Source of the DNA: an uncultured Clostridia bacterium
Lineage (GTDB): Bacteria > Bacillota > Clostridia > Oscillospirales > Acutalibacteraceae
Assembly: GCA_904420015.1 (NCBI GenBank)
Contig: CAJFTS010000030.1
Span: 1-64,000, forward strand
DNA length: 64,000 nucleotides
Reading direction: 5' to 3'
Shown: one piece after another, positions 56,300 through 64,000 of the stretch
Layout of the letters: each line of letters opens with the position of its first letter
Position numbering within the stretch: the first letter of the stretch is position 1
The notes under the pieces: model-generated
Told to the model about the DNA's origin: nothing
The model's database searches: none
Seen by the model: the letters and a program-made list of their open reading frames with translations, nothing else
Translations under genes and position numbers: made by a program

Positions 56300-56374
56300 A
56301 TGTCTACCTCCATTCGTATCAGGGGAAGGCGCCAGGAAAACAAAAGCATGACGCGTTTATATCCGATTCATAAA

Positions 56375-57814
56375 TTATTGGGCCTTAGTAGGGGGATTCT
56401 CGGCGGCCGCGGCTTTATCCGGAAGGGGAGCAGGAGCGTCGGAAGAAGCGTCCGGCCCAGCCGATTCCCCCAGCCATTCGGGTAGCTCCATCCCAGCCTG
56501 ATGAAACAACTCCTGAAGGGGAGGGACGGATTTCAGCATACCGGAAAGGAAATTCGCGGTGGTGGGCGAGCCGTTTTGCCCATTCATCGAATCCCATACC
56601 GTGACCTTATCGATCTTCAGGTTCTTGATGGCGTCCACCTGGATGCGGGTCAGCTCCGGCAGCTTGTCGGCGATCATCAGCTGTACGCCCGCCGCCGGGT
56701 TGCCGCCTGCCGCCGCGACAATTTTGGAAAGACCGGCCGCCTGCTTGGTCAGCAGCTCTTCCACACCCTTTGCCTGGGCCTCCATTTTGGCGAAGATGGC
56801 GTCCGCCTCACCCCGCGCCCGGCGGCGCAGCTGTTCGGCTTCCGCTTCCGCGGCAATTTCTTTTTCCCGCTTGGCAATTTCCGCCTTAACGATGATATCC
56901 GCTTCCTGAGAGGCCTGTTCCAAGGAGGCGCGGGTTTTTTCCGCCTCCTGCTGCGCCACATAGGCTTCCTGCAGCGCTTTGGCCGCCTGGACTTTTTCCG
57001 CCGCCGTTGCGATGCGGAGGGCTTCCGCCTCCTTTTCCCGGCGCGCCGCCTCCGACTGGGCGATTTCCACCCGGGCGGCGTTTTCACCCTGGATGGCGGT
57101 GGCGTTGGCGGCGGAGACGTTGATGCGCTGATCCCTTTGGGCGTTTGCCTGCCCGATGGCGCCGTCGCGGTCCTTTTCGGCTACGCTCTTTTTCGCATCG
57201 TTGATGGCCTTGGCCGCAGCTTCCTTACCAAGCGCCTCGATGTAGCCGGATTCGTCGTTGATGTCGGTAACGTTGACGTTAATCAAGCGCAGACCGATCT
57301 TTTTGAGCTCAATCTCCACGTTGTTGGAGACCGCTTCCAAAAACTTATCCCGGTCGGTGTTGATCTCCTCAATGTCCATCGTGGCGATAACCAGACGCAG
57401 CTGGCCGAAGATGATGTCCTTTGCCAGCTCCTGCACCTCCTGCAGCTTCAGCCCCAGCAGCCGCTCGGCCGCATTCTGCATCACCCCCGGTTCAGTGGAG
57501 ATTCCCACCGTAAACCGAGAGGGGACATCGACCCGGATGTTCTGCCGGGAGAGGGCGTTTTGCAGATCGACATTGATGGAGATGGGCGTCAGGTCCAGAT
57601 ATTGATAGGCCTGCACCAGCGGCCAGATAAAAGCCGCGCCGCCGTGAATGCAGCGGGCGGAGCGCTGGTTTCCCTCCTTGTCGGAGCCCACCTTACCGTA
57701 GATGACCATCACCTTGTCGGACGGGCATTTACGGTAGCGGGTGGCGAATGTCAGCAAAATTAAAAACAAGACCAAAACTACGCCGCAAACCAAAAAAATC
57801 ACGTTGTAATCCAT
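56375..57814 (-). CDS. floT: Flotillin family protein (SPFH domain)
   Basis: A 479-residue protein with an N-terminal membrane hairpin (about 4-24), an SPFH/band-7 domain (about 30-200) and a long Ala/Glu-rich coiled coil (about 205-360: QAEAEKTRASLEQASQEADIIVKAEIAKREKEIA). A C-terminal globular part (ILVDAIKNLKIDKVTVWDSMNGQ) and an acidic Pro-rich tail follow. Flotillins scaffold membrane microdomains. The upstream NfeD-like gene matches the yuaFG order of B. subtilis. Confidence 0.94.
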   Translation of the reverse strand: MDYNVIFLVCGVVLVLFLILLTFATRYRKCPSDKVMVIYGKVGSDKEGNQRSARCIHGGAAFIWPLVQAYQYLDLTPISINVDLQNALSRQNIRVDVPSRFTVGISTEPGVMQNAAERLLGLKLQEVQELAKDIIFGQLRLVIATMDIEEINTDRDKFLEAVSNNVEIELKKIGLRLINVNVTDINDESGYIEALGKEAAAKAINDAKKSVAEKDRDGAIGQANAQRDQRINVSAANATAIQGENAARVEIAQSEAARREKEAEALRIATAAEKVQAAKALQEAYVAQQEAEKTRASLEQASQEADIIVKAEIAKREKEIAAEAEAEQLRRRARGEADAIFAKMEAQAKGVEELLTKQAAGLSKIVAAAGGNPAAGVQLMIADKLPELTRIQVDAIKNLKIDKVTVWDSMNGQNGSPTTANFLSGMLKSVPPLQELFHQAGMELPEWLGESAGPDASSDAPAPLPDKAAAAENPPTKAQ

Positions 57815-57840
57815 AACCTCAATCGAACCCCTTTCGTATG

Positions 57841-58494
57841 TTACGTTTCCTTTTCGACCACCAGCAGGCCGTTGACCAGGTCCACCACCCGTACCACCGT
57901 CGACGGCTTCAAATCCTCATCGCCATAGGTGATGGCGTCCAGCTCCGAAAACCGTTCCTGGATGGTCATGGTGATTTTTCCCTGCCCCTCCCCTTGCCGG
58001 GGGATCCGGATATAGACCACTCCCGTTTTGCCCAAGGCGTTGCGCAGGGAGATGGTTCCGTTGGACTGAAGCCGGGTGGCCAGCTGAAAGACCTTCGCCA
58101 CCCCCAGCAGGGCCGCCGTGCCTACCGCAAACCCAATCACCAGGGCGAGAGCCGCAGGCACCTGGGATTGGATGCAGACGATGGAGGTCCAGGAAAAGAG
58201 GGTGAAAAAGGCCACGATCCCCTGAAAGGTAAAAAGCCGCAAAGAGGGATCGCCGCCCAGATCCCCGACCGAATCGGCCCCGGCGGAGCCGTCCGGAACG
58301 TCCAGGTCGCCCAGATTGGGCGTTCCGGCGTCCGCGTCCAGCCCGGAGGTGTCGCTGACGTTGAAATCCCCGTCTCCATGGCCGAGCCCAAACAAGGATA
58401 GGATAATCTGCAACAAAAGCAGCAGCGACGCGGGAAACGCGATGCAGTAGAGCACCCGCAGCACATTGGACAGACCTTCCCACCATTCAAACAT
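57841..58494 (-). CDS. NfeD-like membrane protein (YuaF-type)
   Basis: A 217-residue protein. ATG 58494 has GAGGTG 6 bases upstream. It has an N-terminal helix (about 12-35), an acidic Gly/Asp-rich loop (about 40-85), two more helices (about 88-140), and a C-terminal OB-fold domain from GTISLRNALGKTGVVYIRIP to VRVVDLVNGLLVVEKE. NfeD-type partners lie next to flotillin genes and are thought to assist their assembly. Confidence 0.9.
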   Translation of the reverse strand: MFEWWEGLSNVLRVLYCIAFPASLLLLLQIILSLFGLGHGDGDFNVSDTSGLDADAGTPNLGDLDVPDGSAGADSVGDLGGDPSLRLFTFQGIVAFFTLFSWTSIVCIQSQVPAALALVIGFAVGTAALLGVAKVFQLATRLQSNGTISLRNALGKTGVVYIRIPRQGEGQGKITMTIQERFSELDAITYGDEDLKPSTVVRVVDLVNGLLVVEKET

Positions 58495-58655
58495 AAGCAG
58501 CACCTCACAGCTGTAACTTCAAATTACCATCATTATACTGAATTCAATATGACTTGTCAATATAATTTACTTAAACCAAAGCGGAATTTGATAGAAAAGA
58601 GGGGAATTTCAAAAAGTTTGCCGCTGTTTTCAAGGAAAAATTCTCATACCGATAC

Positions 58656-58684
58656 TTGTAATTCTTCTTGAAATCTGCTAAAAT
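58656..58684 (+). promoter_or_regulatory. Promoter of the XRE/TPR regulator gene
   Basis: TTGTAA and TAAAAT are separated by exactly 17 bases, 44 bases before the start codon. Confidence 0.75.
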
Positions 58685-58727
58685 ATCTATGTAAACAGAA
58701 TTTACTTTGCGCAAGGTGGTGAGAGTA

Positions 58728-59678
58728 GTGTCAAAACGGGAGCTCGGTCAGAAAATTAAGGAGCTGCGCCTTGCAAAAAAGATGACGCAGCGGGAAGTGG
58801 TAGGAGATTTCATCACCCGCAACATGCTCAGCCAGATCGAAAGCGGTACGGCCACCCCTTCGGTGCGGACGCTGGAATATTTGGCAAAGGTGTTGGAGGT
58901 CCCCGTTTCCACCCTGTTGGAGAACGAGGAAGAAAGGGACGGCGTAGTGGCAAGCCTGGGGGAAGCGAAGCAGCGCTACCGGGAGGGCAACTGGAAGGAA
59001 TGCATGGCGGCACTCTCCCAGGTTGAAGAGGAGCTGGCGGACGAGGCCAATGCCCTCAAAGCGAAGGCAAGCCTTCAGCTGGCGCGGGAAGCACTGCTGA
59101 AAGGGGAGTTTGAGGAGGTGCGCCAGTACGCGCAGGAGGCGATCTCCTTCAATGAGGCGACCATTTACGAGTCGCAAAACATCAAGGCAGAGGCGCTTTT
59201 GTGCCTCGATGAGGTGACCAATGAGGGCTGGGATTATTTTATGCAGTATCAGAGCGCGCTGCAATCCTCCTTTCTCAGCGCACATTCCTCCTTTATCAAT
59301 GCGGAAATGTACCTCAACGAGGGGAACCTCGATAAGGCGCAGATTATGCTCAAGGCCTTGGAAAGAGGCGGCTACAGCGAAATGCTGGATATGGGCCGCA
59401 TCAAGCTGCTGGAAGGCCGGGTGGCCATGGGACGAGGAAATTTCAGCGAAGCGCTTACCATCTTCGACGAGGCGGATGGTTTTTGGACGAACCTGCCCCA
59501 TCATGCGCTGCGGTCCTCTCTCTACCAGTACATGGAGCAGTGTGCCATCGAGCTGGGGGACTATAAGCTGGCGCATCACTTTTCCAGCGTAAGGCTGGCG
59601 CTGGTTACCGGGGAAGGGACTCCGACCGGGCAGATGGAGCCGGAAAAGCCGATGGCATATGCGGCGCATTTGCGTTAA
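58728..59678 (+). CDS. XRE-family regulator with TPR-like domain
   Basis: A 316-residue protein. GTG 58728 follows AAGGTGGTGAG; the frame runs back to 58707. The N-terminal HTH_XRE (about 3-60) reads LGQKIKELRLAKKMTQREVV and LSQIESGTATPSVRTLEYLAKVL. The rest (about 70-300) is helical tetratricopeptide-like repeats. The arrangement resembles Rgg/PlcR-type (RRNPP-like) regulators that bind short peptides, but no peptide gene is visible nearby, so a peptide-sensing role is only possible. Confidence 0.88.
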   Translation: MSKRELGQKIKELRLAKKMTQREVVGDFITRNMLSQIESGTATPSVRTLEYLAKVLEVPVSTLLENEEERDGVVASLGEAKQRYREGNWKECMAALSQVEEELADEANALKAKASLQLAREALLKGEFEEVRQYAQEAISFNEATIYESQNIKAEALLCLDEVTNEGWDYFMQYQSALQSSFLSAHSSFINAEMYLNEGNLDKAQIMLKALERGGYSEMLDMGRIKLLEGRVAMGRGNFSEALTIFDEADGFWTNLPHHALRSSLYQYMEQCAIELGDYKLAHHFSSVRLALVTGEGTPTGQMEPEKPMAYAAHLR

Positions 59679-59713
59679 GGATAGGTATGCGGCTAGGCGG
59701 CCGAACATGCGGC

Positions 59714-59759
59714 AAAAAGGGAAGGCCCGGCGTCTTTTGACGCCGGGCCTTCCCTTTTT
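59714..59759. terminator. Terminator of the XRE/TPR gene
   Basis: AAAAAGGGAAGGCCCGGCGTC pairs perfectly with its complement around TTTT and ends in five T residues. A second small hairpin, CCCCTGG/CCAGGGG, follows at 59782-59800. Confidence 0.92.
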
Positions 59760-59800
59760 GTTGCCTTTAGGCATAACAAAACCCCTGGTTTTACCAGGGG

Positions 59801-60093
59801 TAAGTAAAAAAGCCTTGGCAAAAGAAAAAAGTAAAAAAGATGGTTTGTGGTAGAAAGAGAAAGAAAAGCACAGGTTTTCTGAAAGAAACGCGGGGATTTT
59901 CGCGGAAAGAATGCCTGTCGCAGAATGCTATGGAATACCAAAGAGAACGGGTTTCCCAGTTGCAGGGCGAGTAATGCGATGATAATTTTTCAGTACCCCT
60001 TCCAGGGGTCAGTACTTGCTGCCCCCTCGGGGATCGGGGCAAACCACTCGTATACGAGCGGTTTTGATTGGGTTCGCATCATCTGGACCGCCG
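59801..60093. other. Noncoding stretch downstream of the sigma operon
   Basis: About 290 bases with no gene. The hairpin AAACCACTCG/CGAGCGGTTT (60041-60062, one mismatch) may end the minus-strand sigma operon, though without a T tract. The rest is purine-rich near 59810-59890 and otherwise unremarkable. Confidence 0.5.
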
Positions 60094-60936
60094 CTATTCG
60101 GAAGGAGTCTGGGAAGCGGCGGAGGGATCCTCATTTTCCTGCGGGGTGGCATCGGAGGAAGGGGGAGGTTCTACCGACTCGGTTGCCGCCTCCGATGGGA
60201 GGTCCGAGCTTTGGGTGGAATCCTCATACCACTCCCGCCCGGTATAGACGTTGGCGACCCCTTCGCCCAGTTCCTGCAGGCCGGAGTAGTTTACCAGGTT
60301 CAGCCGCACCGGTTCGGGCTTTTCAATTATATACTGCACGTAAAGCCGAGCGCCGGTCATCCGGTAATGCATGCTGCCGGGGCCGCCGGTAATGGTCAGG
60401 GAGCCCTCTGCGGCCACCACCTGGTTGATGTTGTCCCGGTACAGGGTGAGGAGCTGATCGGAAGCCTGCGCATCGTTATACCGAATGGTGATGACGCGGG
60501 TAACCCGCAGCTGATCGGAGGGAATGACCTTGATATCCGCGAGCGGGTCGTCCAGGGTTAGGGTGTTGACATTGGAAACGTCCACGTTGTCCGACTGGGT
60601 GGTGGAATAGGAATAGCGATCCAGCCGTTCCTCCATCCAGGTCTTGGCCAGGTCACTTTGAAAGACGCTGGTAATCCCGTACACAAACAGGCTGCCCACC
60701 AGGATTAAGCAGACAAAGAAAATACTTAGGCCGTCGAATTGGATGCGCGGCTTTTCCTCCTTGGAAAAGTAGAGATACAAAAGCATCTCAATGCCGAGAA
60801 AGATCATGACGATGGGCCAGCCGATGGTCAAGGCCATGGAAAAGCTCAGGTCGGTAAAGTTGGACAAGAGAAGCAGCACGCCTGCTAAAATCAGGATGAC
60901 CGCCATGGAAATGTTGCCGACACGCCAGCGTTTCAT
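60094..60936 (-). CDS. LiaI/LiaF-like membrane protein
   Basis: A 280-residue protein. Three membrane helices at the N-terminus (about 10-30, 34-56 and 70-92) include the LiaF-type IGWPIVMIFLGIEMLLYLYFSKEEK pattern, then an extracytoplasmic beta-rich domain (about 115-235) and a Ser/Pro/Glu-rich tail. It is the last gene of the ECF sigma operon, overlapping its neighbour by 4 bases. It is likely an envelope-stress effector or sensor; the function is inferred from context. Confidence 0.8.
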   Translation of the reverse strand: MKRWRVGNISMAVILILAGVLLLLSNFTDLSFSMALTIGWPIVMIFLGIEMLLYLYFSKEEKPRIQFDGLSIFFVCLILVGSLFVYGITSVFQSDLAKTWMEERLDRYSYSTTQSDNVDVSNVNTLTLDDPLADIKVIPSDQLRVTRVITIRYNDAQASDQLLTLYRDNINQVVAAEGSLTITGGPGSMHYRMTGARLYVQYIIEKPEPVRLNLVNYSGLQELGEGVANVYTGREWYEDSTQSSDLPSEAATESVEPPPSSDATPQENEDPSAASQTPSE

Positions 60937-61574
60937 TTGTTCTCCTCCTTTTCCTGGTCAAAGAGCTCCTGCTCGTAGTAGGGAACCGCCTTTTCGGACC
61001 GGCCGGCCTTGGGCTTCGTCGCCTTGAGCAGACGGACGCCGCCGAAGATTAAGGCGCCGGCCACAACAATTTGCCAGAAAAGGTTGCGGATGGAGTAGAT
61101 GAGGTTGAGAATTCGGTTCATCTGCTCGACCGAGTAGTGGTTGTAGGAAAAAATGATGTCGAGAACCATATCGAACAGATTGTTGAAGAGGAAAAGCGCG
61201 CCTAGAACAATCATGACCCATGCCAGAAGCTTGCCCCAGCCCTTTCCCTTGGGGGTAAGCTTATCGGGCAGATGGAGCCATTCAAAAATACCCAGGTTTT
61301 CCTGGGCCAGCAGCCTAGGATCCGCCAGCTGCTGGTTGATTAAATTCTTTTTGGTGACCGCATCAAAAATGCTGTAGCAGAAAAGGACCGGGAGGAAAAA
61401 GAGCAGCAGCGAGAAAATGTTCCCAATCAGGTTCACCGCAGCGCTGCTTAAAAAGATGGTGCCGAAAAAGAGAACCATCAGCTGAATTCCTTGCTTGATC
61501 AGGCCCAGATACATGTGGCCTGCTCCCGGCAGGAAGGAAAAGAGAATGGTCAGGAAGGTACTTTTGATTTTCAT
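60933..61574 (-). CDS. Membrane protein of the ECF sigma operon (TM2-like start)
   Basis: A 213-residue protein. The N-terminus LTILFSFLPGAGHMYLGLIKQGIQLMVLFFG resembles the TM2 fold (two helices with a GAGHxYLG turn). Further helices are at about 40-70, 110-135 and 160-180, with a charged C-terminal tail. No firm family beyond that. AAAGGAGACG precedes the ATG, and it overlaps both neighbours by 4 bases. Confidence 0.8.
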   Translation of the reverse strand: MKIKSTFLTILFSFLPGAGHMYLGLIKQGIQLMVLFFGTIFLSSAAVNLIGNIFSLLLFFLPVLFCYSIFDAVTKKNLINQQLADPRLLAQENLGIFEWLHLPDKLTPKGKGWGKLLAWVMIVLGALFLFNNLFDMVLDIIFSYNHYSVEQMNRILNLIYSIRNLFWQIVVAGALIFGGVRLLKATKPKAGRSEKAVPYYEQELFDQEKEENK

Positions 61575-62146
61575 TGCTTCGTCTCCTTTTCGGATTGAGA
61601 TGAGGGTTTGGAGCTGCCGCCCTTGAGCCAGTCGGCCAAAATGTCCTGCAGCTTGGTTTTCTGAGCGTCCTTGTCTGTTATTTGCGGGTTAAGCAACGGA
61701 TCCTCTTTGTCCGGGGATTTGGGCGCGGCGATGGAGTTGAGCCCTGCGGTAATCTGCCCGGTCCATTCGGTCAGCGCGGTAGCGCTGGCGGGCAGGGCCT
61801 GGGCCAAGCCTTCGCCGAGATTTGTGAAAGCGCCGGTGAAGGTGATGACCAGCGTAGCGGCGGCCGCCGCCGCGTAGCACCAGATCATCCTCCTGCGAAA
61901 TTGTGGCGTTACCGTTTTGAGCATCGGCCGGGGAGCGGGCCTGTCTGCGGGCAGGGAATCCATCACCTCGGCGGTGAAGTCCACCTGCAAGACCTCCTGT
62001 TCGGCGAGAAGGCTGGTAAACCGCTCCAGACAGTCGTCACAGCCAAAAAGATGCGCCTCCATCTCCTCGCGGCTTTCCCCGTCAAGCGCGTCATTTATGT
62101 ATTGCAGCCATTGCTCCTTGTCGTAATGCTTCGTCACAATTTTCAC
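61571..62146 (-). CDS. Zinc-finger anti-sigma factor
   Basis: A 191-residue protein. The N-terminal zinc-binding anti-sigma motif is EEMEAHLFGCDDCLERF (H-x3-C-x2-C). A single membrane helix lies at about 95-115, followed by an extracytoplasmic tail rich in Ser/Lys. The GTG start at 62146 overlaps the sigma gene by 56 bases; a GTG nine bases later (62137) is an alternative with a better-placed GGGG. It should hold the sigma factor inactive at the membrane. Confidence 0.9.
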   Translation of the reverse strand: MKIVTKHYDKEQWLQYINDALDGESREEMEAHLFGCDDCLERFTSLLAEQEVLQVDFTAEVMDSLPADRPAPRPMLKTVTPQFRRRMIWCYAAAAAATLVITFTGAFTNLGEGLAQALPASATALTEWTGQITAGLNSIAAPKSPDKEDPLLNPQITDKDAQKTKLQDILADWLKGGSSKPSSQSEKETKQ

Positions 62147-62672
62147 CCCACTTTCGTTTGATCATCTGTTTGGCCCGGTATAGCTGGGATTCTACGGTTT
62201 TTTGGGCCTGCCCGGTGAGCGCAGCGATCTGCGCGATGCTGCGCCCTTCCATGTGCCGCAGCCGGATGACCCTGGCGTACCGCTGCGGCAGGCCGTCGAT
62301 GACGGCAAGCAGCTTTTGATAGTCGTCATGAATCTCCACATCCTCTTCAAATTCGCCTCCGGACGGTTCGTTCCCGTTTTCCAAAAGCTCCGTAGTATGC
62401 TGAAGATGCCGGGTCCATTTTCGTTTGACGTCGATCGCCTTGTTGGTTGCGATGCGGCAGATCCAGGTTTTAAACCCGCGTCCCTCATATCGGTCCAACG
62501 ACAGGTAGGCGTGGATAAATGCCTCCTGGGCGACGTTTTCCGCTTCCATTTCATCTCGCAGGATGGAATAAGCGATGGAATAGAGCAGGCCCTGGTACTG
62601 CTTGACGATTTCTTCAAACAGCTCTTTTTCGCCGGATAAGATCCGTGCGACCAGATCATCTGCATTGGCCAT
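62091..62672 (-). CDS. ECF-type RNA polymerase sigma factor
   Basis: A 193-residue sigma-70 family factor. Region 2 (about 10-85) has FEEIVKQYQGLLYSIAYSIL, DEMEAENVAQEAFIHAYLSLDRYEGRG and FKTWICRIATNKAIDVKRK. Region 4 (about 120-180) has LPQRYARVIRLRHMEGRSIAQIAALTG and KTVESQLYRAKQMIKRK. ATG 62672 follows GGGAGGAAAG. It heads a four-gene operon with its anti-sigma factor and two membrane proteins; autoregulation is likely, but no promoter motif of the ECF type was confirmed. Confidence 0.95.
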   Translation of the reverse strand: MANADDLVARILSGEKELFEEIVKQYQGLLYSIAYSILRDEMEAENVAQEAFIHAYLSLDRYEGRGFKTWICRIATNKAIDVKRKWTRHLQHTTELLENGNEPSGGEFEEDVEIHDDYQKLLAVIDGLPQRYARVIRLRHMEGRSIAQIAALTGQAQKTVESQLYRAKQMIKRKWGENCDEALRQGAMAAIHK

Positions 62673-63083
62673 CGGCTTTCCTCCCATCCTTCGAGTTTTT
62701 GTTTTCCTGGTACCAGTATAATAGACGCTTAGGCAAAAGAAAACCCTGCAAATTTACACATGGAAATGCGCGGCAAAAGAGCAAAGAGGGGCTCTTTCAA
62801 AATTGGCAGGACGGACGGCGGTATACGGCGGACAAGTCCCGCATAGAATTGAGTGGTGCAGGCTGTACAAAAGGGATGATCCGAGCGCGATTGCGCAATT
62901 CAGACGATAAGAATTCATGTAATGAGAATTTTTTTATGAAATGCGCTGTTTTTTCTTGAAATACATAGGCAAATGCGCTATAATTGTTTCCGTCGGTATT
63001 TTGGAACTGTGAAACATGGCGATACCGAAACGGCAAGGATGCCAAGTTCGTGCAAATAAACACATCGGAAGGGGAATCTTACC
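62673..63083. promoter_or_regulatory. Divergent intergenic region; promoter of the EF-G-like gene at 62956-62984
   Basis: TTGAAA and TATAAT are separated by exactly 17 bases on the + strand, 100 bases before the EF-G-like start. The remaining sequence shows no gene; small frames here lack ribosome sites. Confidence 0.75.
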
Positions 63084-64000
63084 TTGAAACAGTATTCGGC
63101 CAAAGACATTCGAAATGTTGTTCTGACAGGACATGGCGACTCGGGAAAGACCTCTCTGGCAGAGGCCATGTTGTTTCTCGCAGGTGCGACGGACCGTTTG
63201 GGCAAAGTAGCCGACGGCAACACCGTGTGCGACTTTGACCCGGAGGAAATTAAGCGCAAAACTTCCGTTTCCACGGCGGTTGCGCCGCTGGAATGGTTGA
63301 ATAAAAAGATCAACGTCATCGACACCCCCGGCCTGTTCGACTTTGCAGGAGGCCTGTGCGAGGGCTTCCGCGCGGCGGAGCTGGCGGTAATTGTGGTATC
63401 CGGCAAGACCGGCGCCTCGGTGGGCGCGGAAAAGGGCTACCAGGCGGCGCAGAAGAGAGGCATTCCGAAATACTTCTTTGTCAGCCGCCTCGACGAGGAA
63501 AACAGCGATTTCTTCAAAAGCTACCAGTCCCTTAAAGACGCCTTCGGCGTGACGGTCTGCCCGATTATCATGCCCCATGTGGACAACGGCAAGATCGACT
63601 GCTTTGTGGATCTGCTGAAGATGAAGGCTTATTCCTGCAGCGGCGGCAAGCGCCATGAGGTGCCGCTCCCCGACATAGACGACCGTCTGCGGGAGATGCG
63701 CGACGCCATTGCCGAGGCGGTGGCGCAGACCAGCGAAGAGCTGATGGACAAATACTTCAGCGGGGAGGAGTTTACCTCCGAGGAGCTGATTGCCGGCGTA
63801 TCCTCCGGCGTAAGGAACGGGGAAATCACCCCGGTGCTGGGCGGCTCGGCCGCCACCCTTGACGGCGTCGGCCTGCTGATGGACAATATTGTTTCCCTGG
63901 CCCCCTCTGCAGAGGAAGGGGCCGGCGAGATGGGGGAGACCCCTTCCGGCGATATGGTGGAGCTGAAGGTAGCGGAAAGCGAGCCGACCGCCGCCATCGT
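63084..64000 (+). CDS. EF-G-like translation GTPase, 5' part (runs off the window)
   Basis: At least 305 residues. TTG 63084 is the start, with GGAAGGGGAA upstream. P-loop GHGDSGKTSLAEA at about 15-27, switch I region EIKRKTSVSTAVAPLEW, and G3 INVIDTPGLFDFAGG. The G4 motif NKxD is replaced by SRLDEE, and the canonical RGITI of switch I is missing. This is the pattern of the EF-G-like paralog present in many Clostridia beside the true fusA, not the main elongation factor. The C-terminal domains lie beyond the window. Confidence 0.88.
   Translation, partial: MKQYSAKDIRNVVLTGHGDSGKTSLAEAMLFLAGATDRLGKVADGNTVCDFDPEEIKRKTSVSTAVAPLEWLNKKINVIDTPGLFDFAGGLCEGFRAAELAVIVVSGKTGASVGAEKGYQAAQKRGIPKYFFVSRLDEENSDFFKSYQSLKDAFGVTVCPIIMPHVDNGKIDCFVDLLKMKAYSCSGGKRHEVPLPDIDDRLREMRDAIAEAVAQTSEELMDKYFSGEEFTSEELIAGVSSGVRNGEITPVLGGSAATLDGVGLLMDNIVSLAPSAEEGAGEMGETPSGDMVELKVAESEPTAAI

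Overview
The window looks like chromosome from a GC-rich, anaerobic, spore-forming Firmicute, most likely a gut member of class Clostridia (Oscillospirales-type). The grounds are strong GGAGG ribosome sites, AdhE with Rex-type operators, an [FeFe] hydrogenase-like sensor, ECF vitamin transport, a Bacillus/Clostridium-type LexA box, a collagen-like protein and a DUF3787-type spore-surface protein, and no Gram-negative outer-membrane genes. The species cannot be named from sequence alone. No tRNA, rRNA, CRISPR array, phage module or intact transposase was seen.

Layout. 0-13.4 kb: a degenerate histidine-kinase-like protein, gapA, a cell-wall amidase, a cytidylate-kinase-like protein, an orphan sugar transferase, VanZ, a TVP38-type membrane protein, a FabG-like reductase, a three-gene sensory [FeFe]-hydrogenase module (2Fe-2S protein, HydS-like protein, SpoIIE-type phosphatase), then a small lower-GC SLOG/XRE pair. 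13.4-19.8 kb: adhE behind two near-consensus Rex boxes, a collagen-like surface protein, and two small conserved genes. 19.8-29.8 kb: a potassium locus with kdpE and a short KdpD-like kinase facing kdpFABC plus a full-length KdpD. 29.9-35.9 kb: a cobalamin riboswitch followed by a secreted alpha-barrel protein, a DUF4430 lipoprotein and a complete ECF transporter. 36.0-43.2 kb: metG, tatD with its linked radical SAM protein, a repeat- and hairpin-rich gap, lexA, a DUF3787 protein and glnA.

43.3-46.4 kb: a PadR/DUF1700/DUF4097 operon facing degV. 46.7-55.2 kb: a pectin or rhamnogalacturonan oligosaccharide locus with a YesMN-type two-component system, a sugar ABC importer, a GH105 unsaturated glucuronyl hydrolase and a KDG-type kinase. 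55.3-58.5 kb: DUF975, flotillin and an NfeD-like protein. 58.7-64 kb: an XRE/TPR regulator, an ECF sigma/anti-sigma operon with two membrane proteins, and the start of an EF-G-like GTPase that runs off the end.

The most interesting unit is the riboswitch-controlled locus at 29.9-35.9 kb. Its two exported proteins resemble the two domains of animal intrinsic factor/transcobalamin (alpha/alpha barrel and DUF4430 beta domain), but as separate polypeptides next to an ECF importer. I read it as a split corrinoid-capture system on the cell surface. Other points of interest are the HydS module, a KdpD whose H-box threonine is replaced by arginine, the TatD-linked radical SAM protein, and a 58-bp inverted repeat bracketing the tatD region.
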